Positions 39,810 through 48,569 of a DNA stretch of 64,000 bases are shown one piece after another (within the stretch, counting starts at the first letter, position 1; each line of letters starts with the position of its first letter). The stretch spans positions 1,922,001 through 1,986,000 of the forward strand of contig NZ_CP013417.1 in assembly GCF_001524445.2 (NCBI RefSeq), read 5' to 3'. The notes under the pieces are model-generated. The model ran no database searches, had not been told where the DNA came from, and saw only the letters and a list, made by a program, of their open reading frames with translations. The translations under genes were made by a program, and so were the position numbers. Source of the stretch: Burkholderia savannae. Lineage in GTDB: Bacteria; Pseudomonadota; Gammaproteobacteria; Burkholderiales; Burkholderiaceae.

Positions 39810-40184
39810 GCGCCTGCCCGTTCGATCGGCGCGGTCACGGCGTCGCCCGGACGGGCCGCGGCTTCGCGCCAACGGCGGCCGCAAGCGCGCCTGACGCGCG
39901 CTCGAGCTCGAACGTCTCGCGCGAGCGCGGCGCGGCGGATGTCATCGATGCGCCCGGTTGTGCGAGCTCCGGCGGCTTACTCGCGATCTTGCTGCCGCGA
40001 TCTTGCAGTTGCGCCGGACGCTCCGCGATTCGCCCGAGCCCGACCTTGCAGGCGCCGGCCGCCGATCGGATGCGTCGCGCGGCGACATGCCCCGCCGCGC
40101 AACACGTCGGCGACGGGTACATGACGTGGACGGCCGCGTCATGCCGCTTGCTGCCGCACGTGCTTCGCAGCGCAAAGGGAGCGA
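39810..40184. other. Convergent intergenic region, no gene seen
   Basis: About 375 bases left of the carboxylesterase stop. An 11-base direct repeat, CGCGATCTTGC, occurs near 39982 and 39996. Nothing else was recognised. Confidence 0.45.
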
Positions 40185-40871
40185 TTACGCCGCGTGCAGC
40201 GCCGCGATCCGCGCATGCAGCCATTGGCGCAACGCGTCGATCTCTTCGATGCACACCGAATGCGGCATCGGATACGCGTGCCAGTCGACGCTCGCGCCCT
40301 TCCCGCGCGCAAAATCGCGCGCGGCCTCGCCGAGCGCGATCGGCAGGATGTCGTCGTCGGTGCCGTGCGCGGCGAAGATCGGCGTCGCGCGATTTGCGTC
40401 GGCGAGCCGCTCGTCGATGAAGCGCGGCGACGGAACGTAGCCGGACAGCACGATCAGGCCCGCGAGCGCGTCCCGATGCGTGAGCCCCGCCGTGTAGGTC
40501 ATCGCGCCGCCCTGCGAGAAGCCCGCGACGAAGATCCGCGATGTCGGAATGCCGCGCCGGTTCTGCTCGTCGATCAGATCGCGCACGGTCGCGCACGATG
40601 CGTCGATTCCCGCTTCGTCGACCTGCCGGTTCACGCCCTCGAACGACAGGATGTCGTACCACGCGCGCATCACATAGCCGTTGTTCGCGGTGACCGCGAT
40701 CTCGGGCGCGTTCGGGAACACGAAGCGCACGGCCGGGCCGTTCGCGATCCGCAGCTCGGGGACGAGCGGCACGAAATCGTTCGCGTCGGCGCCGAGGCCG
40801 TGCATCAGGATCACCGCGAACGCGGGGTTGGGGCCGGTTTCGATTTCGATCGTCGGCTGGTCGTCGAGCAT
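40185..40871 (-). CDS. Carboxylesterase / phospholipase-like alpha/beta hydrolase
   Basis: A 228-residue cytoplasmic serine esterase of the EstB/acyl-protein-thioesterase family. VILMHGLGADANDFVPLVPEL forms the oxyanion region (about residues 20-40). The nucleophile elbow is GFSQGGAM (about residue 118), the Asp is near HGTDDDILP and the His is in MPHSVC. GGAG lies seven bases before the ATG at 40871. It is downstream of the chlD-like gene on the same strand, with a 136-base gap. A functional link to cobalamin is not apparent. Confidence 0.88.
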   Translation of the reverse strand: MLDDQPTIEIETGPNPAFAVILMHGLGADANDFVPLVPELRIANGPAVRFVFPNAPEIAVTANNGYVMRAWYDILSFEGVNRQVDEAGIDASCATVRDLIDEQNRRGIPTSRIFVAGFSQGGAMTYTAGLTHRDALAGLIVLSGYVPSPRFIDERLADANRATPIFAAHGTDDDILPIALGEAARDFARGKGASVDWHAYPMPHSVCIEEIDALRQWLHARIAALHAA

Positions 40872-41007
40872 GCTGAGGCTCCGCGAGATGGGATGGATGG
40901 GGAAAAGCGCATCGATGATCGCATATCGCCGCGGCAATCGACTGCCGCGCGCGGTATGGACGGCCGGCGCGGCCGCGGCGTGCGCCGGCACCGCGATCGC
41001 CCGAGCG

Positions 41008-41622
41008 TCAAGCGATCCCGCGCGCGAGCTCATCGGGCGTGGCGAGCGTCGCGCCCCATGCATGCGCGAGCCGCTCGCAGCGGCCGAGCCGCACGGCCGC
41101 GTCGTCGAAGTCGACGACGACGATCCGCTCGGCGAGCGCCGGCCGCGCGGGCGCTTCGGCCGTGCGCCCGTCCGACAGCAGCCATACCCAGCGCCGCTGT
41201 TGCGGGCGCCGGCGCGCCGCGCGCGCGAGCAGCCGCGCCGCGGCGTCGATGCCTTGCGCGAGCGGCGTGCCGCCGCCGCCGCCGACGGGGGCGAGCCAGC
41301 GCTCGTTCCACCAGCGCGGCACGGCGGGCCCGAAGCGCACGTCGGCCGAGCCGCCGCCGAAGCAGACGAGCGCCGCGTCGGCGCGCTCGCGCGCCAGACA
41401 ATCGAACAGCGCGACGACGAGCCCCTTCGCGCGCGCGAGCCGCTCGGCCGTCAGCATCGACGCCGAGCAGTCGAGCACGAAGCAGTGGAGCGCGCCGGGC
41501 GCCCCCGTCTGCGGCCGGTAGCGCAGATGATCGGCGCGCAGCGCAGCGCCGCGCGTCGCGGCGAGTGTCGCGCGCCACGCGATGCGCGCGCCGGGGCGGC
41601 CCCGCGCGTCGTCCGTGCGCAT
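41008..41622 (-). CDS. VWA-domain chelatase subunit (ChlD/BchD-like)
   Basis: About 204 residues, essentially a von Willebrand A domain. The MIDAS motif is FVLDCSASM (DxSxS), the Thr is in GGGGGTPLAQGID and the Asp is in LLSDGR. With the ChlI-like ATPase upstream and CobN beyond, it should form the ATP-dependent motor of an aerobic cobaltochelatase. The start is uncertain. The ATG at 41622 is the first in frame, but the frame is open further back and its residues (GLRWLERG) resemble those preceding the domain in relatives. A non-AUG CTG at 41697, overlapping the chlI stop, is possible. Confidence 0.8.
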   Translation of the reverse strand: MRTDDARGRPGARIAWRATLAATRGAALRADHLRYRPQTGAPGALHCFVLDCSASMLTAERLARAKGLVVALFDCLARERADAALVCFGGGSADVRFGPAVPRWWNERWLAPVGGGGGTPLAQGIDAAARLLARAARRRPQQRRWVWLLSDGRTAEAPARPALAERIVVVDFDDAAVRLGRCERLAHAWGATLATPDELARGIA

Positions 41623-41693
41623 GCCTCGTTCGAGCCATCGAAGTCCGCTGCCCGGCGCGTTCGCGACGGCAGCGGCGGCATCCGTCCGATGGC

Positions 41694-42932
41694 TCAGCGT
41701 TTTTTTGGCGACAACGGGATCACGCCCTTGACTGGCGTCATGCCCGCCGGCTCGGGCGGCAGGTAGCCCCAGTCGCCGTCGTCAGTTTGCGGGGGGCGGC
41801 CGCTTTCGCGTGCCGCATCGCGATTGCCGGCTGCGTGCCGCGCGGTGCCGGTTGCGGCGGGCGATCGCTCGCGCGGCGAACCGGCGCCGCTTGCACGCCG
41901 CATGTCGTCTGCGTGAGCGTCAGCCGCGGCGTCGCGCGGCGGCGCGTCGAGCCGCGCCGAATCGCTCGCGCGGTCGGTTTCGCCGGCGCGCGCGGATTCG
42001 CGCCGCCCGGCCCGCGCGCCCGCTTCATCCTCCGGCCGCGTGCGCCGATGCCGCAGCACGTCGGCCGCGACGCGCTCGACATGCGCCGCCTCGACGATCG
42101 TCGCGCCTTCGAGCGCCGCCAGCGCCCGCGCCGCGCGCAACATTACGAGGTCGCCGCGCAGGCCGTCGACGGCCGCGTCGATGCAACGTTCGGCGACGCG
42201 CGCGTGCGCGTCGTCGCCGAACGCGAGCGCCGGCAGCGCGGCGCGTGCGCTGCGAATCCGTGCGACGAGCGCGGCTTGCGCGTCGCGGTGTTGCGCGCGG
42301 AATGCGTCCGGATCGAGGTCGAACGCGAGCCGTGTCTTGACGATCCGTTGCCGCGTCGCCGCGTCGTAGCAGTTCGCGAGCTCGACCATCAGCCCGAAGC
42401 GGTCGAGCAGTTGCGGCCGCAGCTCGCCCTCCTCCGGATTCATCGTGCCGACGAGCGCGAAGCGCGCCGCATGGCTGTGCGAGATGCCGTCGCGCTCCAC
42501 CGTGTTGACGCCGCTCGCGGCGGCGTCGAGCAGCGCGTCGACGAGCGCGTCCGGCAGCAGGTTGATCTCGTCGACGTACAGCACGCCGAGATGCGCGCGC
42601 GCGATGAGGCCGGGCGAGAAGCGCACCGCGTTGTCGGCGAGCACGCTCGCGAGGTCGAGCGAGCCCGTCACCTGCTCGTCGGTGGCCGACAGCGGCAGCG
42701 TGACGAAGCGCCCTTCGGGCAGCAGCTCGGCGAGCGCGCGCGCGGCGGTCGATTTCGCGGTGCCGCGCGGGCCGCTGACGAGCACGCCGCCCAGGCCCGG
42801 ATCGACGGCGACGAGCAGCAGCGCCTGCTGCAGCGCCTCCTCGCCGATCAGCGCGGAAAACGGATACGCGGCGGGCAGCGCGCGCTCGTCGGATGCGGCG
42901 GCCGCCGCGTGCGATGGGTTCGTGTCGTTCAC
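41694..42932 (-). CDS. AAA+ chelatase ATPase subunit (ChlI/BchI-like)
   Basis: A 412-residue protein. The AAA+ module has Walker A GPRGTAKST (about residue 48), Walker B VLYVDEINLLPDALVDALLDA and sensor GTMNPEEGELRPQLLDRFG. A helical lid follows to about residue 290. The tail of some 120 residues is low-complexity, rich in Arg, Ala, Asp and Ser, and ends GMTPVKGVIPLSPKKR. The start is a GTG at 42932 with GGGAAG nearby; it overlaps the stop of a small ORF. It powers metal insertion together with the VWA subunit and CobN, taking the place of CobS/CobT. Confidence 0.88.
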   Translation of the reverse strand: MNDTNPSHAAAAASDERALPAAYPFSALIGEEALQQALLLVAVDPGLGGVLVSGPRGTAKSTAARALAELLPEGRFVTLPLSATDEQVTGSLDLASVLADNAVRFSPGLIARAHLGVLYVDEINLLPDALVDALLDAAASGVNTVERDGISHSHAARFALVGTMNPEEGELRPQLLDRFGLMVELANCYDAATRQRIVKTRLAFDLDPDAFRAQHRDAQAALVARIRSARAALPALAFGDDAHARVAERCIDAAVDGLRGDLVMLRAARALAALEGATIVEAAHVERVAADVLRHRRTRPEDEAGARAGRRESARAGETDRASDSARLDAPPRDAAADAHADDMRRASGAGSPRERSPAATGTARHAAGNRDAARESGRPPQTDDGDWGYLPPEPAGMTPVKGVIPLSPKKR

Positions 42933-43144
42933 GTGGCTTCCCGTGATGGTGACGGTTGCATGGCGCGCATCGTGCGCGAGGTTCGGATCGACCGGGCGGT
43001 TTGCGGCGCGTGCGCGGGTGCGTGCGCCGCCGTCGCGCCGTTCGCCGCATCCGGTGCGCGCGCGCCGTGCGCCGATCGCGCCGCCTTGTTCATTGCCGTC
43101 GCGCCGCACGCGGCGCGCCCGCCTGCAATCGCCCGGGTGCTCAT
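42929..43144 (-). CDS. Possible 71-residue coupling ORF between cobN and chlI
   Basis: The ATG at 43144 overlaps the cobN stop as ATGA, and the TGA at 42929 overlaps the chlI GTG start as GTGA. The ORF thus links the two genes with no gap. Its product is Ala/Arg/Ser-rich, without a recognisable domain, and its composition looks like GC-driven noise. The junction geometry argues for translation; the sequence does not. Confidence 0.35.
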   Translation of the reverse strand: MSTRAIAGGRAACGATAMNKAARSAHGARAPDAANGATAAHAPAHAPQTARSIRTSRTMRAMQPSPSREAT

Positions 43145-46100
43145 CGCCGCGCCCCTTCGAGCCGCTGCTCGCTGTCGAGCAGATAGCCTTCGATCGCGTC
43201 GCGGTGCACACCCGGCGCTTGCCACAGGCCGCGCTGCATCGCCTCGACGAGGCGCTCGCAGATCCCGTGCAGCGCGTGCGGATTGTGCCGCTCGAGGAAC
43301 GCGCGCGTGTCGGGGTCGTGCAGGTACGCGTCGGCGACGAGCGCGTATTGATGATCGGCGATCACGCGCGCGGTCGCGTCATAGCCGTACAGGTAGTCGA
43401 CGGTCGCCGCGATCTCCGCCGCGCCCTTGTAGCCGTGCCGCTTCACGCCGTCGATCCACTTCGGATTGACGACCCGCGAGCGGATCACGCGCGCGATCTC
43501 CTCGCGCAGCGTGTTCATGCGCGGCGCGGCCGGATTGCTGTGGTCGCCGTGATAGAGGCTCGGCTGCCGCCCCGACGCGTGGCGCACAGCGGCCGCCATC
43601 CCGCCGTGGAACTGATAGTAATCGTTCGAATCGAGGATGTCGTGCTCGCGGCTGTCCTGGTTCTGCACGACGGCGTCGATCGTCGCGAGGCGCGCGCCGA
43701 ACGCGTCGTGCGCGGCCTCGCCCGCGCTGTTCTGCGCATACGCGTAGCCGCCCCAGGTGCGGTACGCGTGCGCGAGATCGGCATCGGTCTGCCAGCGGCG
43801 GCCGTCGATCAGCGCCTGCAGCCCCGCGCCGTAGCCGCCCGGCCGCGCGCCGAACACGCGCCAGCCCGCGCGCCGGCGCGCTTCGTCGGCGGGCACGCCG
43901 CGCGCGACGAGCGCGTCGGTCTCGCGCCGCACGCGCGCGCGAACCGGGTTCAGATGCTCGGGCTCGTCGAGCTCGGCGACCGCCTGCACGGCCGCGTCGA
44001 ACAGGTGCATGACGTTCGCGAACGCATCGCGAAAAAAGCCCGACACGCGCAGCGTCACGTCGATCCGCGGCCGGTCGAAGATCTCGATCGGCAGGATCTC
44101 GAAATCGGTCACGCGATGGCTGCCGTGCGCCCACTTCGGCCTCACGCCGAGGAGCGCGAGCGCTTGCGCGACGTCGTCGCCGCCCGTGCGCATCGTCGCC
44201 GTGCCCCACACCGACAGGCCGACCGCGCGCGGGTAGTCGCCGTGTTCCTGCAGATGGCGCTCGATCAGCTGCTGTGCGGATTTGAGGCCGATCGTCCATG
44301 CGGCCTGCGTCGGCACCGCGCGCGTGTCGACCGAATAGAAGTTGCGGCCCGTCGGCAGCACGTCCGGCCGCCCGCGCGACGGCGAGCCGCTCGGCCCCGG
44401 CGGCACGAAGCGGCCTTCGAGGCCGCGCCGCAACTGGCGCAGCTCTTCGTCGCCGCATGCGTCGAGGCGCGGCAGCACGTCGCGCGCGATCCGCTCGAGC
44501 ACCGCGTGCGTGTGCGGCCAGTGCGCGGCGACGTATGCGGGATCGGCGAAGTCCGTTGCGTTCGATCGCGGCGCGGCGTTCGGGAACGCGGGGCTTGCCG
44601 CGGAATCGTCATGCGCGGCGTGGGCGGCCGGCCGCCCCCCGGCGCGCGGCTCGACGCCTGTCGGCGCGTCGCCGTCCTTCGCCTGCGTGGGTTGCGCCGC
44701 GTGGGCGGCCGACGCGCGATCCGCCGTCTGCCGGTCCGCCGCGCGGATGCCGCGCTCCGTCGGGCGGCCGTGCGGCGCGCGGCCGTTCGCGGGCGCGCCG
44801 CGAAGCGTTGCCGAACGCGCCGCGCCATTCGGATCGCGCTCCGCGCCGCGCACGTCGCGCGAATTCGCCACGCACGCGTCGGCCGCGTATTCGCCGTCGT
44901 CGCGCGCACCGTGCCGGCCACGCGCGCGATCGGGCGCGTCGCCGCCGCACGCGTCGGCATGGCTGCCGTCGTCGCGCGCGCCGGTCGATCCGCGCGCGGA
45001 ATCCGGCGCGTCGCCGCCCTCCCCGCATATCCGCTCGATCAGCCGGCGCGCCAGCCCTTCGAGCCGCTCTCGCGTGTCGCCCGCGTGACGCCACGGCTCG
45101 CCGCTCACCGCACGCAACGCGTCGGGCCGCGGCCCCGTCCACGGCGCGGCCCAGTCGGACGCGAGCGGATCGAAGTGCTCGCCGAGCGCGAGATCGCGCG
45201 CGAGCGCGCCGATCAGCCCCGCGTGCTCGCCGCGCCCGTCGCCCGACGGAAAGCGCGCGAGCGCGACGAGCGTATCGCGCCGCTGGCGGCCGCGCGGCGA
45301 GCTGCCGAACGTGTGCAGCCCGTCGCGGATCTGCGCCTCCTTCAGCTCGCAAAGCCACGCGTCGACGCGCGTGAGCAGCGCATCCTCGGCATCGCGCCCG
45401 CTGGGCGGCGCGATGCTCAGCTCCTCGTGCAGCTTGTGCTCGACGATCGTCTCGAGGATCGTCTCGCGCAGCACCTTCGCGCGGCGCGCGTCGACCATCA
45501 GCGCATCGTAGTATTCGTCGACCTGCCGCTCGAGATCCTGCAGCGGCCCGTAGTTTTCCGCGCGCGTGAGCGGCGGCATCAGATGGTCGACGATCACCGC
45601 CTGCGCGCGCCGCTTCGCCTGGCTGCCCTCGCCCGGATCGTTGACGATGAACGGATACAGGTGCGGCATCGGCCCGAGGATCAGGTCCGGCCAGCACGCG
45701 GGCGACAGCGCGACGCTCTTGCCCGGCAGCCATTCGAGATTGCCGTGCTTGCCGACGTGGACGAGCGCGTCGATGCGAAACGCGTCGCGCAGCCAGAAAT
45801 AGAACGCGAGATACGCGTGCGGCGGCACGAGATCGGCGTCGTGGTAGTTCGCGTAATCGTCGTCGCCGCGCGAGCGCGACGGCTGCACGCCGACGAACAC
45901 GTGGCCCGCGCGCCAGCCGGAAATCGGGAAGCGCCGCTGCCGCAGCGTCGGGTCCGCTTCGGGCGGGCCCCAGCGCTCGTTCAGCGCGTCGCGCGCCGCT
46001 TGGGGCAATTGCGCGAAGCGGCGCAGGTAATCGTCGAGCGGGTAGCTCTGGAACGCCGGGCGCAGCGCGCGCGTCGACGGATCGTTCGTCACGCCTTCGG

Positions 46101-47406
46101 TGATCCGCGCGAGCAGCGCGTCGCCGTCTTCGGGGAGCTCGCCGATCCGATAGTCTTGGTCGCGCAGCATCGCGAGCACCGCGAGCGCGGACGCCGGCGT
46201 ATCGAGCCCGACGCCGTTGCCGATCCGCCCTTCGCTCGCCGGATAGTTCGCGAGCACGAGCGCGACGCGCTTGTCCGCGTTCTCGAGCGTGCGCAGCCGG
46301 CACCAGCGGCGGCTCAGCTCGGCGACGAACGCGATCCGCTCGTCGTCCGGCTGATAGCGCACGACGTCGACCTCGGTGTGCGGGCAGCGGTACGCGAGCC
46401 CCTTGAAGCTCACCGCGCGCGTGACGATCCGCCCGTCGACTTCCGGCAGCGCGACGTGCATCGCGATGTCGCGCGCGTTCAGGCCGTGCGGATCGGCGAG
46501 CCATGCGTCGCGATTGCCGCCCGACAGGATCACCTGCAGCACGGGCGCGTCGCCCGCGAGCACCTCCGGCTCGTCGGCGCCGAGCGCGCCCGCCGCGAAC
46601 GCGGTCGTGTTCAGCACGAGCGACACGTTCGCGTCCGCGCACAGCTTCTCGACGACCGCGCGGCTCATCGCGTCCTTGAGCGACGTCACCGCGATCGGCA
46701 AAGGGTTGAGCCCTTCTCGCTCGAGCGCGGCGGCAAGCGCGTCGAACACCGCGGTGTTCGCGGCCTGCCAGTGCGCCTTGTAGAACAGGATCGCGACCAC
46801 GCGCGCATGCTCGCGCCAGCGCGCGCGCCAGTCGTCGAGGCTCGGGCTCGCGAGCGCCGGATGATAGAGCGCGGCGGCGGGCAGCGGGCGCGGCGGCTCG
46901 GGCTCGTCGCCGACGCCGAGCGCGTGGTGCGCGATGCTGCGCAGCAGCGCGCGGGCGTTCGCGGGCCCGCCCTCGCGCAGATAGCGCCACCACAGCCGGC
47001 ACAGCTCGGGCGCGACCGTGCTCTTCGCGATCAGGTTCGGATCTTCCTGCAGGTCGCCCGAGAACATCGCGAGCTGCTGCCCGGCGCGCGCCGCGAGCGC
47101 GACGGCCTGCTCGATCCCGTACGGCCAGTACGTCTCGCCGCCGAGGTGGTCGATCACGACGGCGCGCGCGTGACGCAGCACGTCGTCGACGTAGAAATCG
47201 ACCGACGCGGGCTGCCTCAGGAACGTCACGTTCGCGAGGCGCACGCTCGGAAAGCCGTCGCCGAGCGTCGGCACGACGCTCGCGAGCAGCGACAGCGTCG
47301 TGTCGGCCGAGCTCAGGATCACGATGTCGGCCGGACGCTGGTCGATCCGGACGACGCCCTGCGTATCGTCGACAAAGCCGCCCGGCGTCGTGCGCAACAA
47401 ATGCAT
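43141..47406 (-). CDS. cobN: Cobaltochelatase subunit CobN
   Basis: The large subunit inserting cobalt into hydrogenobyrinic acid a,c-diamide. At 1421 residues it is longer than the usual 1,250-1,300. Family blocks seen are VLANYPASEGRIGNGVGLDTP, DALVHVGKHGNLEWLPGKSVALS, RNFYSVDTRAVPTQAAW and the C-terminal AAVRHASGRQPSLYHGDHSNP. The excess lies in a low-complexity insertion at about residues 798-945 (nucleotides about 44570-45015) with two imperfect copies of a 24-residue repeat (GGDAPDSARG... and GGDAPDRARG...). It follows cobW on the same strand and is coupled to the small ORF and chlI. Confidence 0.95.
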   Translation of the reverse strand: MHLLRTTPGGFVDDTQGVVRIDQRPADIVILSSADTTLSLLASVVPTLGDGFPSVRLANVTFLRQPASVDFYVDDVLRHARAVVIDHLGGETYWPYGIEQAVALAARAGQQLAMFSGDLQEDPNLIAKSTVAPELCRLWWRYLREGGPANARALLRSIAHHALGVGDEPEPPRPLPAAALYHPALASPSLDDWRARWREHARVVAILFYKAHWQAANTAVFDALAAALEREGLNPLPIAVTSLKDAMSRAVVEKLCADANVSLVLNTTAFAAGALGADEPEVLAGDAPVLQVILSGGNRDAWLADPHGLNARDIAMHVALPEVDGRIVTRAVSFKGLAYRCPHTEVDVVRYQPDDERIAFVAELSRRWCRLRTLENADKRVALVLANYPASEGRIGNGVGLDTPASALAVLAMLRDQDYRIGELPEDGDALLARITEGVTNDPSTRALRPAFQSYPLDDYLRRFAQLPQAARDALNERWGPPEADPTLRQRRFPISGWRAGHVFVGVQPSRSRGDDDYANYHDADLVPPHAYLAFYFWLRDAFRIDALVHVGKHGNLEWLPGKSVALSPACWPDLILGPMPHLYPFIVNDPGEGSQAKRRAQAVIVDHLMPPLTRAENYGPLQDLERQVDEYYDALMVDARRAKVLRETILETIVEHKLHEELSIAPPSGRDAEDALLTRVDAWLCELKEAQIRDGLHTFGSSPRGRQRRDTLVALARFPSGDGRGEHAGLIGALARDLALGEHFDPLASDWAAPWTGPRPDALRAVSGEPWRHAGDTRERLEGLARRLIERICGEGGDAPDSARGSTGARDDGSHADACGGDAPDRARGRHGARDDGEYAADACVANSRDVRGAERDPNGAARSATLRGAPANGRAPHGRPTERGIRAADRQTADRASAAHAAQPTQAKDGDAPTGVEPRAGGRPAAHAAHDDSAASPAFPNAAPRSNATDFADPAYVAAHWPHTHAVLERIARDVLPRLDACGDEELRQLRRGLEGRFVPPGPSGSPSRGRPDVLPTGRNFYSVDTRAVPTQAAWTIGLKSAQQLIERHLQEHGDYPRAVGLSVWGTATMRTGGDDVAQALALLGVRPKWAHGSHRVTDFEILPIEIFDRPRIDVTLRVSGFFRDAFANVMHLFDAAVQAVAELDEPEHLNPVRARVRRETDALVARGVPADEARRRAGWRVFGARPGGYGAGLQALIDGRRWQTDADLAHAYRTWGGYAYAQNSAGEAAHDAFGARLATIDAVVQNQDSREHDILDSNDYYQFHGGMAAAVRHASGRQPSLYHGDHSNPAAPRMNTLREEIARVIRSRVVNPKWIDGVKRHGYKGAAEIAATVDYLYGYDATARVIADHQYALVADAYLHDPDTRAFLERHNPHALHGICERLVEAMQRGLWQAPGVHRDAIEGYLLDSEQRLEGARR

Positions 47407-47430
47407 CGCTCTACTCCGCGCCGCGCGGCA

Positions 47431-48504
47431 TCACGCGGCCTGCGCGCGGGCCGCGAGCGCCGCGTCGAACGCGCGCTGCAGCGCGGCCGCGTCGAGGTCC
47501 TCGCCGATCAGCACGAAGCGGCTCAGGTCGGCTTCGCCGTCGCGCCAGCGGCGGTCGAAATAGCTGTCGAAGCGCCGGCCGACGCCCTGCACGACGAGCC
47601 GCATCGGCGCGCCCGGCAGCGCGGCGAAGCCCTTCACGCGGTAGATCGTGTGCGCCTCGACGAGCGCCGCGAGCGCCGCGAGCGCGGCCTCGCGCGAGCT
47701 CACGCGCGCCTCGACGACGACCGAATCGAACTCGTCGTGGTGATGATCGGGATCGTCGGCCGAGCCGTGGTGATCGTGGCGCAGGTGAATCGTCTCCTCG
47801 GACGCGGCGTTCAGGCCGAGCAGCGTCGCGAGATCGAGCTCGCCGCGCTGCGCGCGCACGATCTTCACCTGCGGCGCAATCTCGTCGCGGATCGTCGTCT
47901 CGACCGACGCGAGCGCGCCGTCGTCGAGCAGATCGGTCTTGTTGACGATCACGAGATCGGCCGACGACAGCTGATCGGCGAACAGCTCGTGCAGCGGCGA
48001 TTCGTGATCGAGGTTCGGGTCCGCGCGGCGCTGCGCGTCGACGGCGACCGGGTTCTCGGCGAACTGGCCGAGCGCCGCGGCGGGCGCGTCGACCACGGTC
48101 AGCACCGCGTCGACGGTGAAGCTGTTCTTGATCGACGGCCAGTTGAACGCCTGCACGAGCGGCTTCGGCAGCGCGAGGCCGGACGTCTCGATCAGCACGT
48201 GGTCGATGCCGGCTCGGCGCTCGACGAGCTTTTCCATCACCGGATAGAACTCTTCCTGCACGGTGCAGCAGAGGCACCCGTTCGCGAGCTCGTAGAGCTG
48301 GCCGTCGGCTGCGCGGCCCGCTTCGTCGCAGCCGAAGCCGCAGCCCTTCAGGATCTCGCCGTCGATGCCGAGCTCGCCGAACTCGTTGACGATCACGACG
48401 ATGCGGCGGCCGCCCGCGTTCTGGAGGATGTGGCGCAAGAGCGTCGTCTTGCCGCTGCCGAGAAAGCCCGTGACGATCGTCACGGGAATTTTGCGCATTT
48501 GCAT
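47431..48504 (-). CDS. cobW: CobW-type metallochaperone GTPase
   Basis: A 357-residue G3E GTPase thought to deliver cobalt to the chelatase. The P-loop is VTGFLGSGKTTLL (residues 10-22). The metal-binding CxCC motif is in LANGCLCCTVQ (about residue 80), the G3 region is LIETSGLALP and the guanine-specificity motif is VNKTDL. A His/Asp-rich loop (LRHDHHGSADDPDHHHDEFD) is an additional metal-binding segment. The ATG at 48504 is used; one at 48498 is also possible. It lies between the Co/Ni permease and cobN in the riboswitch 2 unit. Confidence 0.95.
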   Translation of the reverse strand: MQMRKIPVTIVTGFLGSGKTTLLRHILQNAGGRRIVVIVNEFGELGIDGEILKGCGFGCDEAGRAADGQLYELANGCLCCTVQEEFYPVMEKLVERRAGIDHVLIETSGLALPKPLVQAFNWPSIKNSFTVDAVLTVVDAPAAALGQFAENPVAVDAQRRADPNLDHESPLHELFADQLSSADLVIVNKTDLLDDGALASVETTIRDEIAPQVKIVRAQRGELDLATLLGLNAASEETIHLRHDHHGSADDPDHHHDEFDSVVVEARVSSREAALAALAALVEAHTIYRVKGFAALPGAPMRLVVQGVGRRFDSYFDRRWRDGEADLSRFVLIGEDLDAAALQRAFDAALAARAQAA

Positions 48505-48569
48505 GGTGGTTCCGTTGGTCGGTATCGGTTCGAATCGGTTCGATGTCAAGGCGGCCGCGAACGCGCGGC

